Origin: Taxillus chinensis
Lineage: Eukaryota > Streptophyta > Magnoliopsida > Santalales > Loranthaceae
DNA: 64,000 nt
Assembly (NCBI GenBank): GCA_023512835.1
Contig: CM042090.1
Location: 58,019,865 to 58,083,864 of the forward strand
Direction: 5' to 3'
Part shown: in pieces, positions 1 through 11,531 of the stretch
How the letters are laid out: each line of letters begins with the position of its first letter
Position numbering within the stretch: position 1 is the first letter of the stretch
The notes under the pieces: generated by a model
What the model saw: only the letters and a program-made list of their open reading frames with translations
What the model was told of the DNA's origin: nothing
Database searches by the model: none
Translations under genes and position numbers: made by a program

Positions 1-679
1 ACTTATGTGAAAATGGGAAATTTTATCTGACAGTTTGGTTCTAAGTACTCAAAGGCTAGGTTGGAGAGAATGCCTGATTGTTTGAATCGTAAGGCTTAGG
101 GACTTGATTGGAGATTCTGGATGCTTCTTTGGTAATCTTGGACTCTTGATGCTATGGAGCTCAAATGGAGAGAATATTGGGATGATTTTGGACCTTGATT
201 GACGTTCAAGGGTTCAGTTGTAGAAGTCGCTTGTAGATCTTGGGATTGTTGTGTAGAGGTTTGATCTGAGAGGATATTTGATTGCTGAAGTCTTGATGCT
301 CGGAAATTCAATAGAGAAGATGTTAACTGATCTTGGCTTTTGAGTGTTTGATCTTTTTTTATTGGCTTTGAATTTTGCTCTTAGTGCCCCTTCGAGTTTT
401 CACTAAGCCCGCCTTATTTTCTGATTGTTGTTCCTTCTGCCTTGTAGTTGGCTTTGTATTTTACCCTTGATGCCCTTACGAGTTTTCATCAAGTCCGCCT
501 TGAATAGTCATAACCTTGTTTCTTTTTGAGCATTTGAGAAAAACTTGATTGCTTAATCGGAGAGGACTTTATTAGGACCGTAATGTAGGCTTGGGCTACT
601 GGGTTTAACAAAAAAGGGTATAAAGTAGCTCGAACCTATTCTAGGCTAGATTTGATCTATAGTTCAAACTACACTTCAC

Positions 680-1045
680 AAAATTGCTAAAATTGCCCCA
701 ATGCGGGGGGATACTTTATAAAATTGTCCCAATGCGGGATCCTGCTACACAAATATTTCTTTTCTTCTTTTTATTTTTTTTCTTTCGCTAACTTTTTTTC
801 TATCTAACAAAAATTGGCCCGATTGTGGGGTATCTCTATGAGAGGTCTTAAAAACTGTCCCAACACGAGAGTTATGCTTTTTTATTGTTTCTTTTCTTTT
901 GTTTTTTTTAAACAAAAAAAATGCCCCAATTGTGGGGTATGTATCTATGAGGGGTTTAAAAAATACTGCCCCAATGTGAGAATTATTTTACAACACTGCC
1001 CTAGAATAGGGCCTTGCTATTTATAAATTGTCCCAATGTGAGGTG
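680..1045. repeat. Diverged tandem array with a CCCCAATGYGGG core
   Basis: About seven imperfect copies of a short unit reading roughly AAATTGCCCCAATGTGGGG recur, separated by AT-rich spacers of uneven length that contain runs of T and A. Within the array, two longer sub-blocks (around 814-870 and 920-985) are themselves related, both containing GGGGTAT and a CTATGAG segment. It looks like a decayed minisatellite inside retroelement DNA. Confidence 0.6.
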
Positions 1046-1329
1046 AACTACGGATCGAGTTATTTGAAAGAAATATACTCAGGTTCGAAAGGGGTAGCGA
1101 TGGTAGTATTACGAGGAAGGAAAAGACGGCCTCTCTTCATTTTAAACAATCATAATTTGTCTCAAAATACTCAAAACAGAAATGAACTTATCTTTTGGCG
1201 ATAGAAGGAACTCTTCAAGTCCAATGCTCCTGGTTGAAGTGGATGCTACTTTTTTTAAGCTTTATCCCTTGATTTTAATGGTAATTGCTCCTCTGGTAAT
1301 CCTTCTGGTTTAGGCTACACCTAGATAGC

Positions 1330-1334
1330 CTAGG
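1330..1334. repeat. Left target-site duplication of solo LTR (CTAGG)
   Basis: CTAGG directly precedes the LTR start TGTCACG and is repeated directly after the LTR end TTACA at 3626-3630. Five-base duplications are the normal result of retroelement integration. Confidence 0.9.
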
Positions 1335-1517
1335 TGTCACGCCCCAAATTTCCTTCCCTTGGAAATGGGTAATGGCTGCCCATGCCCGCACCCGAAGGGT
1401 CAAGGGTTCGGTGTAAACACCAAAGTGAGGACACCTACCGCGGGTGCTGTCCTATCCCTGTATCACAAGTCAACATGCCAAGGGGCACGTACCTGTTTCC
1501 ATGCCAAGCACACCACC

Positions 1518-1520
<3 letters not shown>

Positions 1521-1560
<40 letters not shown>
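1521..1560. repeat. (AT)20 microsatellite
   Basis: Twenty uninterrupted AT dinucleotides inside the solo LTR. Confidence 0.98.
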
Positions 1561-1566
<6 letters not shown>

Positions 1567-2365
1567 TTCACAACCCAATACATCAATTACATTGCTTAGA
1601 AGCTTCTAGCCCTTTTACAACCCACTAGGGAACAAATTCCCAATAATAAAACCAGGGTACACAGTTCAAACAAATAGAATCTCAAATACAATGAAATAAC
1701 CAAATGTATATATATAAGGCCATACAGCCCCAGCGGCCTACCAACTCAGCTCTTCCGCCTATCGCCTGTTAGGTCCTGCAAAGAACAGTTCATAGGAGGG
1801 GTGAGCACACCACAGCTCAGTAGGGATCAAGTCTTCCCAATCCCATCCCACTCTAAAACTATGCATGTCAAGTGGATGCATGTGCTCGTGTAGTGACTTA
1901 AGCTAAAACAATAATCATCACCCAGTAAACACGCCTCATACCTCTTCCTGCACAGGAGGGCAGAGGACACCCCGCCACCACGGCGACGTGACATGCCACA
2001 CCAGGCAAATGTGAATCTCATCTCAAGGGGTACAAGATAATGACTGTCCCATACTCACCAATTCCCCGCGTTTCGGGGTTCTTATCTCAACTCCCCGCGT
2101 TTCTGGGGTCCTCAGCATACACATTTCAACATATACAACTCAATAAACATAACCCAACAAACACAGTACAAACATGCAACTCATTTAGCATACAAAAACT
2201 CAACTCATAATGTAAAACAACAGATAGTCTCAGAACAATCAAATCATTACATATAACATCACCTAACTCCTCATGGTCCCTGAAGTCCACACATTTCTCA
2301 CTTATAGTCTAGATCATAAACCTTTCAAAGGAAGCTTATCCACCTCAAGGGGAGCCCAAAACAAG

Positions 2366-2495
2366 CTGCACGTGACAACCTATTATCACGTGCAGAGGCA
2401 AATTAACTCTAAACTTCAAACTAACCATCCCAGAAGGTTCAGGGACGATTTTTAGCCAAAAACAAGGTTACACGTGAAAAGGTCATTTTCACGTG
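2366..2495. repeat. Two CACGTG-centred inverted repeats in the solo LTR
   Basis: The first has perfect 10-bp arms, CTGCACGTGA at 2366-2375 and TCACGTGCAG at 2386-2395. The second has perfect 10-bp arms, CACGTGAAAA at 2471-2480 and TTTTCACGTG at 2486-2495. A third degraded copy lies at about 2571-2602. CACGTG is the core of the plant G-box bound by bZIP and bHLH factors. The same arrangement occurs in the LTRs of copia D and of the non-autonomous gypsy elements. Confidence 0.85.
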
Positions 2496-3178
2496 CAGAG
2501 GTATTTCAACTCATATGCCTCTAAGGAAGCTCCACCTAAAATTTGGGGCTATTTGGAGCAAGAATGAATCTGCAAGTGAAAAAGGCTTTCTCACGTGTAG
2601 GTTCCAAAACCTTCCTTTTGTCATTCTAATCATTTTTCCCTAAAGAACCAACCTCAAATTCATCTTAGTTTAGAAGTTATTGAGGTTCTAAGCCCATAAA
2701 CCGGGTCTAAAACCAACTCTAGCCTCACTCTCATATGATTTCCCAATACCAGAGGCCTTAGCCAAGCCAAATACAGGGTTTTCCCAAAACTTTTCATCTA
2801 AATAATCCCAAGACAATGGGTATACAAATGACCCCTAACCCAAAAGTATAAATAATCTCACACAGAAATTCAGAAATTTAGAAAACTCAGACAAAAAAAA
2901 CCCAGATCATCAATAGTCTCAAGGTGGAATTTAGAAAGTCAATATATATAAAAAGGTCCCTTCTCAACATCCCAGATCATCACATAAATTTTATTTTCTA
3001 GAAATCTGTAAGAGGGAGACGGCAAATAGAAAAACTTGAAATCCCTACCTCAAGTGTTGCAGAAAAGAATAGGGAAAAGAATGGAGCGATCTGTATCCCT
3101 GTTGCCTCAACGCCTCCGGCCTCCCATCGTCTGTAGGAAATCCTTGATCGTCGGTAACCCCTCCACTATCGTCCTCGG

Positions 3179-3184
<6 letters not shown>

Positions 3185-3214
<30 letters not shown>
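3185..3214. repeat. (CT)15 microsatellite
   Basis: Uninterrupted CT run. In the minus-strand sense of the LTR this is a GA-rich leader tract, as seen downstream of the TATA box in the related LTRs. Confidence 0.95.
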
Positions 3215-3216
<2 letters not shown>

Positions 3217-3630
3217 GCGTGTATGTGTGTGACGGGCCCAGGGAAGGTAGGGTTTGGTCCCCTTTTCCTTTCTCCTATTTTATTTCTTTTTATTTTGTTT
3301 TTAATAGAAGCCCAAGACCAAATGCAGCCCAATGGTTAAGTAAACCCAAGAAGAACGGCAAAACAGCCCACTCTCTCTCATATTGGGTTTTTCCCTTGAA
3401 GGGAGGCCCAAAGCTCAAAATACAAACCCAGGTAATTTAAAAGGGAATATAAAATTATTTGTGAAATCCCAAAAATACCCCTCAGGGCCTCAAATCCCAA
3501 ATTTAGTCCAAGTACAGTCAAAATTCTCCATCTGACGAGCACATCATTGTGCTGATATTCATTTGTTAAAATAAGGTTTCTAACTCAATGCTGTCTCTAA
3601 GGCCCCTTAAACACGGGTCCTTACACTAGG

Positions 3631-3916
3631 TTCTTTGTTTGGTATGCCACTATTGGGCTTAGTACCCTTCTCGAGAGAGTGAACACGTAATAACGGACAT
3701 TGCATGCAGAATGTGGGTAAAATAACTTTAAAGAGACAAGCTTGATTATTTTTCCACAAATGCCAAAAAAAGGAACAAAGTTCTAGAATTTAAAAAAAAA
3801 CATGCAGAATGTAAAACAAGCACAAGGAAAAAAGTTCTAAATTCCCACAGAGTTTCCCAGGTGTAACAAATCTTGCTCCTCTCCTTTATTCCAATGGATC
3901 CCAATTTTCGGGTTCA
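3631..3916 (-). other. Ogre-like internal DNA downstream of gag
   Basis: This non-coding stretch lies between the gag stop codon and the solo LTR insertion. I see no protease or reverse transcriptase motif, so the pol part of this element is either to the left of the window or lost. Confidence 0.4.
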
Positions 3917-5490
3917 CTAGTTGGCATGCTCTGACAATGGATTTGAGTTGACATTTAGTGCACTAGCTTGCTTTGAGAAATCCAACCATTTGGAATTAAG
4001 CAGATGTTGGACCTTTTTCTTGAAGGCAATGCAACCTTCAATGTTGTGACCAACTCCATTATTGTGATAGGCACAACGGGCATCTACTTTGTACCATCCC
4101 GGGTAAGGTTGCTTCACTTCTCCCATAGGTATAGGGCTCACCATACCGGCTTTCAAAAGTTGGGGATATAACTCGTTGTAGGTTATGGGGATTGGGTCAA
4201 ATTCTAACTTGGTCCGGTTGGAAGCTTGACTTGGCCTAATAGACGTCTGTTGGGGCCCTGGTTGCACAGTCGGAGGTGGGACTGGTGGAAGAGGGCTAGG
4301 GGCACCCCTTGGTGGTTGATATGTTGGAAATTGGGATGCTGGGGCCGCATAGGCTGCAAATGGAGGTGACCCCACATAAAATCCGGGTGTAAGAAAAAAA
4401 CCTGGGTATGCCCCAAAGCTTCCTTGAGGAATAGGAGGATTCTGCCAAACTACTTGAGTATCAGCTTCCTTTTTCTTTCCCCCTAGTGGAGACTTCTTTG
4501 GTGGATCATGTGTATCTCCATGAAGCTTCCCTTCCTTAATACCATCTTCTATGCGTTCCCCGGAAGCTACTAGGTCTGCAAAGTTGCTAGACACATTACC
4601 AATTAGTTTCTCATAATATACCCCTTTTAGAGTTCTGATGAATATTTTAGTCAATTCTTTTTTGGTCAATGGGGGTTGGACTTCCATAGCTACCTCCCTC
4701 CACCTTCTAGCATAAATTTTAAAGCTTTCATAACCCCCTTTCTCAAAAGCCAGTAGTGCTAACCTGTCGAGTTCTAACTCCGTGACATGCTTGTACTGCG
4801 TTAGGAATGCAGTTGCAAGGTCCCTCCAGGTCCTGATATGACGTCCCTCCAACTGAATATACCATCAGAGTGGTGCCCCAGTCAGACTTCTTGGAAACAG
4901 TGGATTAAGAGTTTATCATCATTAGCGTGAGCAGCCATTTTCCTACAGTACATAGTGATATGCGTCCTAGGGCATTGGGATCCATTAAACTTTTCAAATT
5001 CTGGAACCTTGAATTTCAGTGGTAGAACAACTCTAGGGACTAGGCACAAGTCTTGAGGACTGCTCATTCCATAGGTTTCTATTCCTTCCATAGCTCTTAG
5101 TCTCTCCTCCAATTGCTTCATTGCTAGGGACTGGTCATCTTCTTTATATATTGGAGTCTCTATTGGTTCAGCAACATTCACTGGATTTGGTTGAACAAAT
5201 GGCATGTAATTTCAAGGTCCAGGATTCACATTGGTTGGAACAGATGCTTGGGGAGGTGTTGGCATGAAATTTTTGGGTAATGGTGCTTTTTGTGGCTGCC
5301 CATGAGGAGAGTTAGTGTCTACCTCAATAAAACCCCATTCTTTTTCAGCTGCCATCTTAGTCAGCATTTCCATCATGACCTTCATCTGATTCTGAAGTTG
5401 TTGTTGTCATTGCTCTAGACTAGTAAAACGACTTTCAGTTTGGTCTGCTATTGAAGTGGATGATTGTTGATGACGAGATCGCAAATTGTA
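3917..5490 (-). pseudogene. gag: Ogre/Tat-clade Ty3/gypsy Gag, broken
   Basis: Gag forms the particle that packages retrotransposon RNA in the cytoplasm. Reading leftward, the N-terminal part (5490 to about 5205) holds an HRYNLRSRHQQ segment and an in-frame stop. Next comes a block with KFKVPEFEKF and MYCRKMAAHA (5205-4882), then the retrotransposon Gag core (ARRWREVAMEVQPPL, SSNFADLVASGERIEDGIK), a proline-rich linker, and a C-terminal DARCAYHNNGVGHNIEGC motif near 4080. These are typical of Ogre/Tat Gag. A frameshift near 4884 and a TGA near 4868 separate the two largest open pieces, and another stop lies between 5205 and 5230. No ATG is clear at the N-terminus. The reading frame ends at 3917 with no protease after it. 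The PBS and 5' LTR upstream fit this orientation. Confidence 0.85.
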
Positions 5491-6608
5491 TCGATGCACT
5501 ATGTTGACTTCTGAAAAAGGTAAAATGCTGTAAGCTCCCTTCTATTCTATTTCATTTTTTCATTTTTTTTAATTTTTTTATGCTGAAAGCATGCATGGAT
5601 GCAAGGATGTGCATGAGAGTTTTAAAAACCCACCCTTCTTAGAGTGATGCATGAAGTATGTTATGAGTCCTATAGATTTGTATTATATACATGATCTCTT
5701 TTTTTATTTTTTTCTTTTTTTGTGTCACTCTTTTTTTTGTTTTTTCTTTCTTCTTTTTCTGGTTATGAAATGCATGAACACATATGGATTAATGAAAACT
5801 AGTCTCAACTATCCTTAAAATTTTATGTTCGGTATTTACGTCCTAAGGCTATATGAACAGTTGTATGAATGAAGGTTAACAATATACAAGATAAGGTTAA
5901 AAGAAAACAAACATTAATATTTATACAATGAAGACAAGGTTAGTAAAAATAACAATAATATACATAAGATTAGGTTAGTAAAAACAGTAATATTCATATA
6001 AATAATTACATAAATCAAAACAAAATTAGTAAGAAAAATAACAATAGGAAAAAAAAGACAATATATAACAAAAAATTTATAAGACAGTATACAGCAAGAT
6101 AGCAGTAATAAAACAATATGGTCTAATATGAATGCACCTATCCTTCAAAGGGAAGGCTAAAATGAGCAAACAATATGTGGGTCAATATCCCTAATGGACT
6201 TGTATTGCTGAACCTATCTTATTCGTTGATCCCAAGCTACCTCAATAGAGGGCTCCGTACACCATGAGATTTATCGGAGGGGGGGCCTTAGAAGGACGAG
6301 CCTTAAAAGTACCTCTAGCTTGAGTGAGGAGTCCAGGGTCCCTTTGCGGATAATGATCAACGCGCGGGGCACCCTAATAAACCTCGCTAACCTAATTTGT
6401 GACCAAAACCTGGGTATAGGGTTATGCATGAATGCAACAATTAGGAAAAACAATAAAACATAACTATCATGGCATCAAAGCTTGTAAAGCACAACTATCA
6501 TACAACAACAATATAAGCGACCAAAATAAACAAATAAAGAATAGTTAGGTGAGTAAAAACAAAAAAAGAAACCTTTTAATCCTAATTCTAGGCCTAACTC
6601 TCTAACAC
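5491..6608 (-). other. 5' leader of the minus-strand Ogre-like element
   Basis: AT-rich, non-coding DNA between the PBS and gag, with T-rich runs around 5560-5750 and A-rich stretches at 5880-6110. Long leaders are usual in Ogre elements. I see no open reading frame with a recognisable product. Confidence 0.6.
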
Positions 6609-6626
6609 TCCCTAGCGGAGTCGCCA
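6609..6626 (-). promoter_or_regulatory. Primer binding site of Ogre-like element (tRNA-Arg type)
   Basis: On the minus strand the 18 bases read TGGCGACTCCGCTAGGGA, the kind of PBS known from Ogre elements, where a tRNA-Arg is thought to prime minus-strand DNA synthesis. It lies two bases from the LTR end at 6629, as expected. Confidence 0.85.
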
Positions 6627-6628
6627 GC

Positions 6629-8917
6629 TGTCATCACCGGATTTCGTCTAGGGGGAAACCCGCTTTTGGGGATGCGGTTCTCTCACCCTTCACCCGAATG
6701 GTGATAAAAAAGAATAGAGTCACCACCAACTGTTTTTGGGGTGTAGTTGGTTGCCTAAAATAGTCTACGTTGCCGGAACTAAATTTGGGTGTTTGATTAC
6801 ACATGTGGAAGGACTAGCACCCCCACGACGACCTTTCGGTACCTATCTTAAGATTTTGGAGGTTTCTAATTTGTTTTAATTGCTTACTTTAGCTACAATT
6901 ATTATAAAATGTCTAAAAGGAATATGAAGCGTTAGAGAAAAAACTAGAGTACAATGCTAAAATAATTTAATCCTAAATTGATTGTCTTCCTAAGTCTAAT
7001 TAATTTCATTTTATTGTCTTATGCCATTGGTTAAGTTTGAAATTTGCTCTAAGGTCAACTTACAAGTTTGAAGTGTTCAAAAATCCTAGAAGACTAATTA
7101 AATGCTAAGTTCTTTATCAAAAGAAGCCATTTTTCAAAGAATTTAAGAAAAAATGGTGAGAAAGCATTTTTTGTTGGATTTGGGTTTTTTTTTATTTTCA
7201 AAAGCTGATTTTTTTTTTAAAAAAATTTCTAAACGAATTTGATTTGTGCGTGCATAAAAAAAATAAAAAATAAAAAATAAAAAAATAAAATAAAATCTAA
7301 GCAATCATTCAAAGTATTGTGTGTGATAAGTGACATCCACAAAAATAGAATAAACTTCTTTTTTTTATCTCACATTTTTTTCTCTCTTTTTTTCTTTTTC
7401 TTTTTTCTTTTTTATGCACTATTTTTTTTTTTCACTATTTCACACATTTCCACTATTCTTCATTGTTTACAAATTACAAGAGAGAAAAGTCTTTGACCTT
7501 GTTACACATAATTAAAAAAAGCTACAAAATAATGGTCGATAGGAACAACACGTTAGGCCAAAATGCCAAAACATCAACCAGTGTTAGAAAACTAAAAATA
7601 ATCAGAGATAGAGATAGATTGAATGACTGAAAATTAATTACCATCACATTAGGAAACAAAATCTAGACCAGCCACAAAACCCTCACTAAACCAATCTCAT
7701 GAAAATAGATAAAAATAAGAAGTTGCACAACCAATCATTGATCTAATAAACCAGAGATAAAAACCAAGGACAAAAAGAAATGGATGATTACGAGGTGAAA
7801 ACCATGATGACGTAAAGAACAAAATAGCACTCTAAACCGCGACATATACCAAGGCTCCATGAATAGGGCCAACAAAACCAGAATAGATAAACAAGAAGAT
7901 GGCACATAACTCATAAATCCAGACTACATCAAAGTAGAAAGAAAAATGAGGCCATGAAGAAAAATAAATAGGCACGATTAACGGACAAAAAAAATAGAAC
8001 CGAGCTCAATTAGAAAACGAAACAAATATATAACCCTTTGATCTTCTATTTTTGGTGACTTGGGGTTGTTTAGTCTGTACGCATGAACCCAAAACGAAAA
8101 CAGAAACATGAAAAAAATGAAACCGAGCTTCCCAAAACAAAATAAATCAAAAACGAAATAGATGTAAAAAAACTCACATGTGCAACACATATACGTGCAG
8201 AACCAATGTCTACGAAATTAGCCATCGACTCCAAAAGGAACATATATGAGATATCAAAATGTTATACAACAACACAAATATAAATGAAACAATAATTGTG
8301 CCTAAACAAAACCTGTGCAAACAACCTTTCTTTAATCCAAGTGAACAACTCAACGTTTTCTTGCTCCCTTGGGTGACTAGAGGGCCGGCCGTGAAATTGG
8401 GAATTGCAAGGAAGGAGGCCTCGTAGGGCGGCATCATGATCTGGTCAAGGCTGCGGCGAGGGAAGCTTTGTGGTCGGAGGCCGTGTTGGCAGGGAGCGGC
8501 GGCTCCGGGCGTGATTGGTGGTGTTGTTGAGGAAGTTGGTAGTCGTCGAGGAGATTGCCGGGATGGACGTCTCGTCGTTGGCAGCGGCTTAGGCAGGCAA
8601 GAAGCAGTGACTCCGTTAGTCGCTGTTGAGGAACTAAGGCGTGCCACTGTTGGAACCGTCTGCGTTGACTCGTGGGTGAGGTAGTGCTGCGGGTTAGTAC
8701 TCAGTGGACCGTCATGGGGCACGGCGACTCAAGGTGCACTTGAAGGCGTCAAGGTGGCATTGTGAGCGCAGCAAGAGATGGCTTCTATGTTGCGTCACTA
8801 CTAGGGGGCGATGGGGGATTAGAGGCGAGGAAGATAATGGGCTTCAAAGAGATGAGTTTCATTTGGGATTTCGAAAGGGGATGAGAATCAAGAGGGGGTT
8901 GTGCCTTCTGCGTGGAT
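6629..8917 (-). mobile_element. Ogre-like 5' LTR, inner part
   Basis: It starts TGTCATCACCGG next to the PBS, matching in reverse the end of the right-hand Ogre LTR (61198). A block around 6780-6900, with ACTAGCACCCCCACGACG and TACCTATCTTAAG, is the reverse complement of the block at 44040-44135, confirming both are one LTR family in opposite orientation. The LTR is cut at 8917 by the Tekay-like element and continues at 37698-38907, giving about 3.5 kb in total. AT-rich homopolymer runs fill 7150-7440, and a GC-richer part lies at 8390-8890. The reading frames at 8210-8722 and 8436-8955 have no family resemblance and are treated as chance. Confidence 0.8.
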
Positions 8918-9384
8918 TATCACGCCCGGATTTCCAACCCACAGAAACCGGTTAGTAAATCCCCATGCCCGCACCTGAAGGGACAAAGGGTTGGTGAGAA
9001 CACCGAGAAAGGGACCTTAGCACGGGTGCCATCCCTAAACCATATCACACATATACTAAAATCTCATTTCAAAGCACAGTACAAACATACATACATACAT
9101 GTCCTTTCCCCCACGGGGTTACCACATATTTTTTTTTTTTACAATACAACAAAATAAACAGACACACACAAGGTCTTCACCTCTGGTGAACCTCCTAGCT
9201 CCTGTAAGCACCTGAAACAAACAAAAACAAACACAATATGAGGCGTGAGTAACCACAGCTCAGTAGAGATTATGTTTCCCCGACCCATCCCAACTCATTA
9301 ACTAGTGTAGGCATGTGCTCGTGTAATGATACATATACATATATATATCACCAACTCAATCATGTACACATATTGAAATGAAAG

Positions 9385-9600
9385 AAAACCTCTCAGGTAA
9401 TCCCAAACATTGCCTCTCAGGCACACAGTACTGCCCCTCGGGCACAGCAGTGCCTCTCAGGCATAATATTGCCTCTTAGGCACAATATTACCTCTCAGGT
9501 ACAATATTACCTCTCAGGCACAATAGCCTCTGAGGCTCTGAACAAATCTGACCTCCCAGGTCCTCAACAGTAGCCTCCCAGGCTTATCAAGATAACCTCA
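9385..9600. repeat. Short tandem array with CCTCTCAGGCA core
   Basis: About a dozen imperfect copies of a 17-19 base unit, roughly GCCTCTCAGGCACAATATT, run in tandem inside the LTR of element C. Most units contain a small inverted repeat (GCCT with AGGC), giving a string of tiny hairpins. Confidence 0.75.
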
Positions 9601-10019
9601 CATGCCCACATGACCATTTGAGTTCACAACTCTATCCTTATGTCTTGACCAAGAGAGAGGATTCTCGTAGAAGCTATTTTCTTGAAATAAAAAGTCCCGG
9701 CATTGGTTCCCCATAGCATAACTAAGATAATCTGATTTTTGGGGATTTTTCTGAGGGGTTTAACCCCACTTTCCAAAAAGTCACCACTACGAACTTTTGA
9801 AGATTTCCGGGATTTTACACTAAATCCCATTTTTCACATTTTGAAGGAGTGAGAATTAATTTTTCTAGTATTTTTCTTTGAATCCAAATGGGGGGTATTT
9901 CGTTATTTATATTGTAACTTAAATACAATGCTTGAGGCATAAAGGTTTACAATGTAAATAGTTCAGTCCAGTCAAATTGTATTTTGAATCTGCCAGTGAA
10001 ACTATATTTTCGAATCTGC

Positions 10020-10260
10020 CTTCACTGTATTTTGAATCTGTATTTTCGAATATCTTTTCGGACTGCCTTCGACCCTCGAACCTACACTCGAACTACCTTC
10101 GAAAACTATCTTCAACGACGACGAACCGCCTTGAAACTCCCTTCGAAGTACCTTCGAACCTTCAAATGATACTCAAACGCACGTTCGACACTCAAAATTA
10201 CACTACATCGAACCTACCTTCGAACCTTCGAAATCGTACATTCGAAATTTTCAATTTCCG
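10020..10260. repeat. TTCGAA-rich degenerate repeat
   Basis: The words CCTTCGAAC, CGAACCT and TTCGAA recur more than ten times in 240 bases, starting with a duplicated TATTTTGAATCTG or TATTTTCGAATCTG block near 9979-10045. This looks like a decayed short-unit array in the LTR of element C. Confidence 0.6.
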
Positions 10261-10922
10261 GTCGATCTCATCGGGTGTTTCCGCTCGATTCACGACGATT
10301 CTTGTTCATCATCGTTTTTCACTGCTTTTCTTGCCTGGATTCAACCCGAAACCTCCAGGACCTTTCGAAATCTCATAAAACTCATACCTAATAATATATA
10401 TTAGGTTTTAAATCACGTCTTACCACTCAAAACACATTATGCATGCAAATAACAAGATTCAACCCAAAATTGGTTTTTTCCCCAAAACTTAAGGTTCATC
10501 CAAATTCCACGAATTTGGGGTCGATTCGCACGGTTTAGCTACTCTAGCAAGTTAAAATCAACAAATAAGAGTGAGAATAATGAATCCCTACCTCGAATGT
10601 GGGCTATTTGAGTCCGGATCGTCCAAAAGCTCTTGGTTCTCCTCCAACGTGCTCTCTCTCTCTTTCTCTCTCTTAGTGTCTCACGCACCACAAAAGCAAA
10701 TTAAGGGTTTCTCCCCTCTTTTCTCTATTTATACTTCATTCATTTCTTAAAATACCAACTTTACCCTCACAAGGCCCAAACTCCAAATTGAACTCCGAAT
10801 TGAGCCTAATTATAGTCAAAATGCTCCGTTTGACGAGCACATTCCTGTTTATATACTGTTAGCCCTCAATATACACTCAATCACATGACTATCTCCCAGA
10901 ACCTCAAATACGGGTCATTACA

Positions 10923-10937
10923 TCCTCTCCACCTTAA
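10923..10937 (-). promoter_or_regulatory. Polypurine tract of element C
   Basis: Plus-strand TCCTCTCCACCTTAA directly follows the LTR. On the minus strand it is a purine-rich tract abutting the 3' LTR, the primer for plus-strand DNA synthesis. Elements A, B and E have nearly the same sequence at the same place. Confidence 0.85.
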
Positions 10938-11531
10938 AAACTTTTCGTTCCCGAGAAGAAACATAGGGGCCAAACAACAACACAAAGTTACACTCAAACT
11001 CAACAAATCCATCGCAAAAGCCAAACTCACTCACAAACATGCCACACAGCTCACAGCTCACAACAAGCCGAAACAGGCACAAACAACCCCACAAGAAAGT
11101 CACAACTCACAAAGACACTTACCTATCCAATACATGTTTAACCAAATAGATCACATATATCACATATATTCAACACCACAAAGCCACATATCACATATCA
11201 CCTCATATCACATATCACATATGTGAAAATCACATATCACCTCATCTCACATATCACAAATGTGAAACCAAACAAAACACAAAATAACGGCATATCTCAC
11301 ATGTGCACAAACCCACCTAAACGAACGCAAAAATAACACATAAATAATAAACAATAAACAATAAACAATAAACACACGAAGCACATCATACACCTAATAA
11401 ACACGAAAATACAAACCCAAGAAACACACCATACACATAAGAAACACGAACCCACATATCTCATATGTGCATAATACCACGTCACATAAGACAGAGCACA
11501 TACCATATAAGGCTTTCGCCACCTCCCTCCC
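10938..11531 (-). other. 3' UTR of Tekay-like element C
   Basis: This non-coding stretch lies between the integrase stop and the polypurine tract. It begins with CTTTTCG...CGAGAAG, a weak form of the hairpin seen at the same site in A, B and E. It contains a CACATAT-rich direct repeat at about 11150-11260 and a fourfold AATAAACAATAA-type repeat near 11342-11375. Confidence 0.6.

Larger units (their letters stand above)
1..1334. other. Retroelement-like internal DNA, no recognisable gene
   Basis: I see no convincing coding sequence here. The stretch lies beyond the 3' end of the minus-strand Ogre-like gag, so it is probably the decayed internal part of that element or its flank; this is inferred from position only. 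A diverged duplication is visible: 364-414 and 450-512 both read as a GGCTTTG start, a block ending in GAGTTTTCA, then AAGYCCGCCTT. The solo LTR at 1335 interrupts it and it resumes at 3631. Confidence 0.4.
1335..3625 (-). mobile_element. Solo LTR, Tekay-like Ty3/gypsy superfamily
   Basis: The block starts TGTCACGCCCC and ends GGGTCCTTACA, the reverse-complement ends shared by the other gypsy LTRs in this window. It is flanked on both sides by the perfect 5-bp duplication CTAGG (1330-1334 and 3626-3630). No PBS, polypurine tract or internal domain lies inside, so it is a solo LTR of about 2.29 kb. It carries the family's conserved inner landmarks, such as a CAGCTCAGTAGGGATCA segment near 1815. 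It contains an AT microsatellite, two CACGTG hairpins and a CT-rich tract. Solo LTRs arise by recombination between the two LTRs of a full element. Confidence 0.9.
8918..10922 (-). mobile_element. 3' LTR of Tekay-like element C
   Basis: It starts TATCACGCCCGG (first bases mutated from TGTCACG) and ends GGGTCATTACA, followed at once by a polypyrimidine tract. It is about 2.0 kb. It shares inner landmarks with the other gypsy LTRs, including CATGCCCGCACCTGAAGGG near 8965 and CAGCTCAGTAGAGATTATG near 9257. A TATA-like CTATTTATAC lies near 10725 on the plus strand. Two local repeat arrays (9385-9600 and 10020-10260) are specific to this copy. Confidence 0.85.

Noticed and set aside
3036..3440. 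134-residue plus-strand frame, with an antisense 95-residue frame
   Set aside because: Both cross the CT microsatellite in the solo LTR and show poly(Ser-Leu) or poly(Arg-Glu) translation; no domain.
8210..8955. Open frames on both strands (170, 82 and 83 residues) as host genes
   Set aside because: They lie in the Ogre-like LTR, overlap each other on opposite strands, have low-complexity composition and no recognisable domain.
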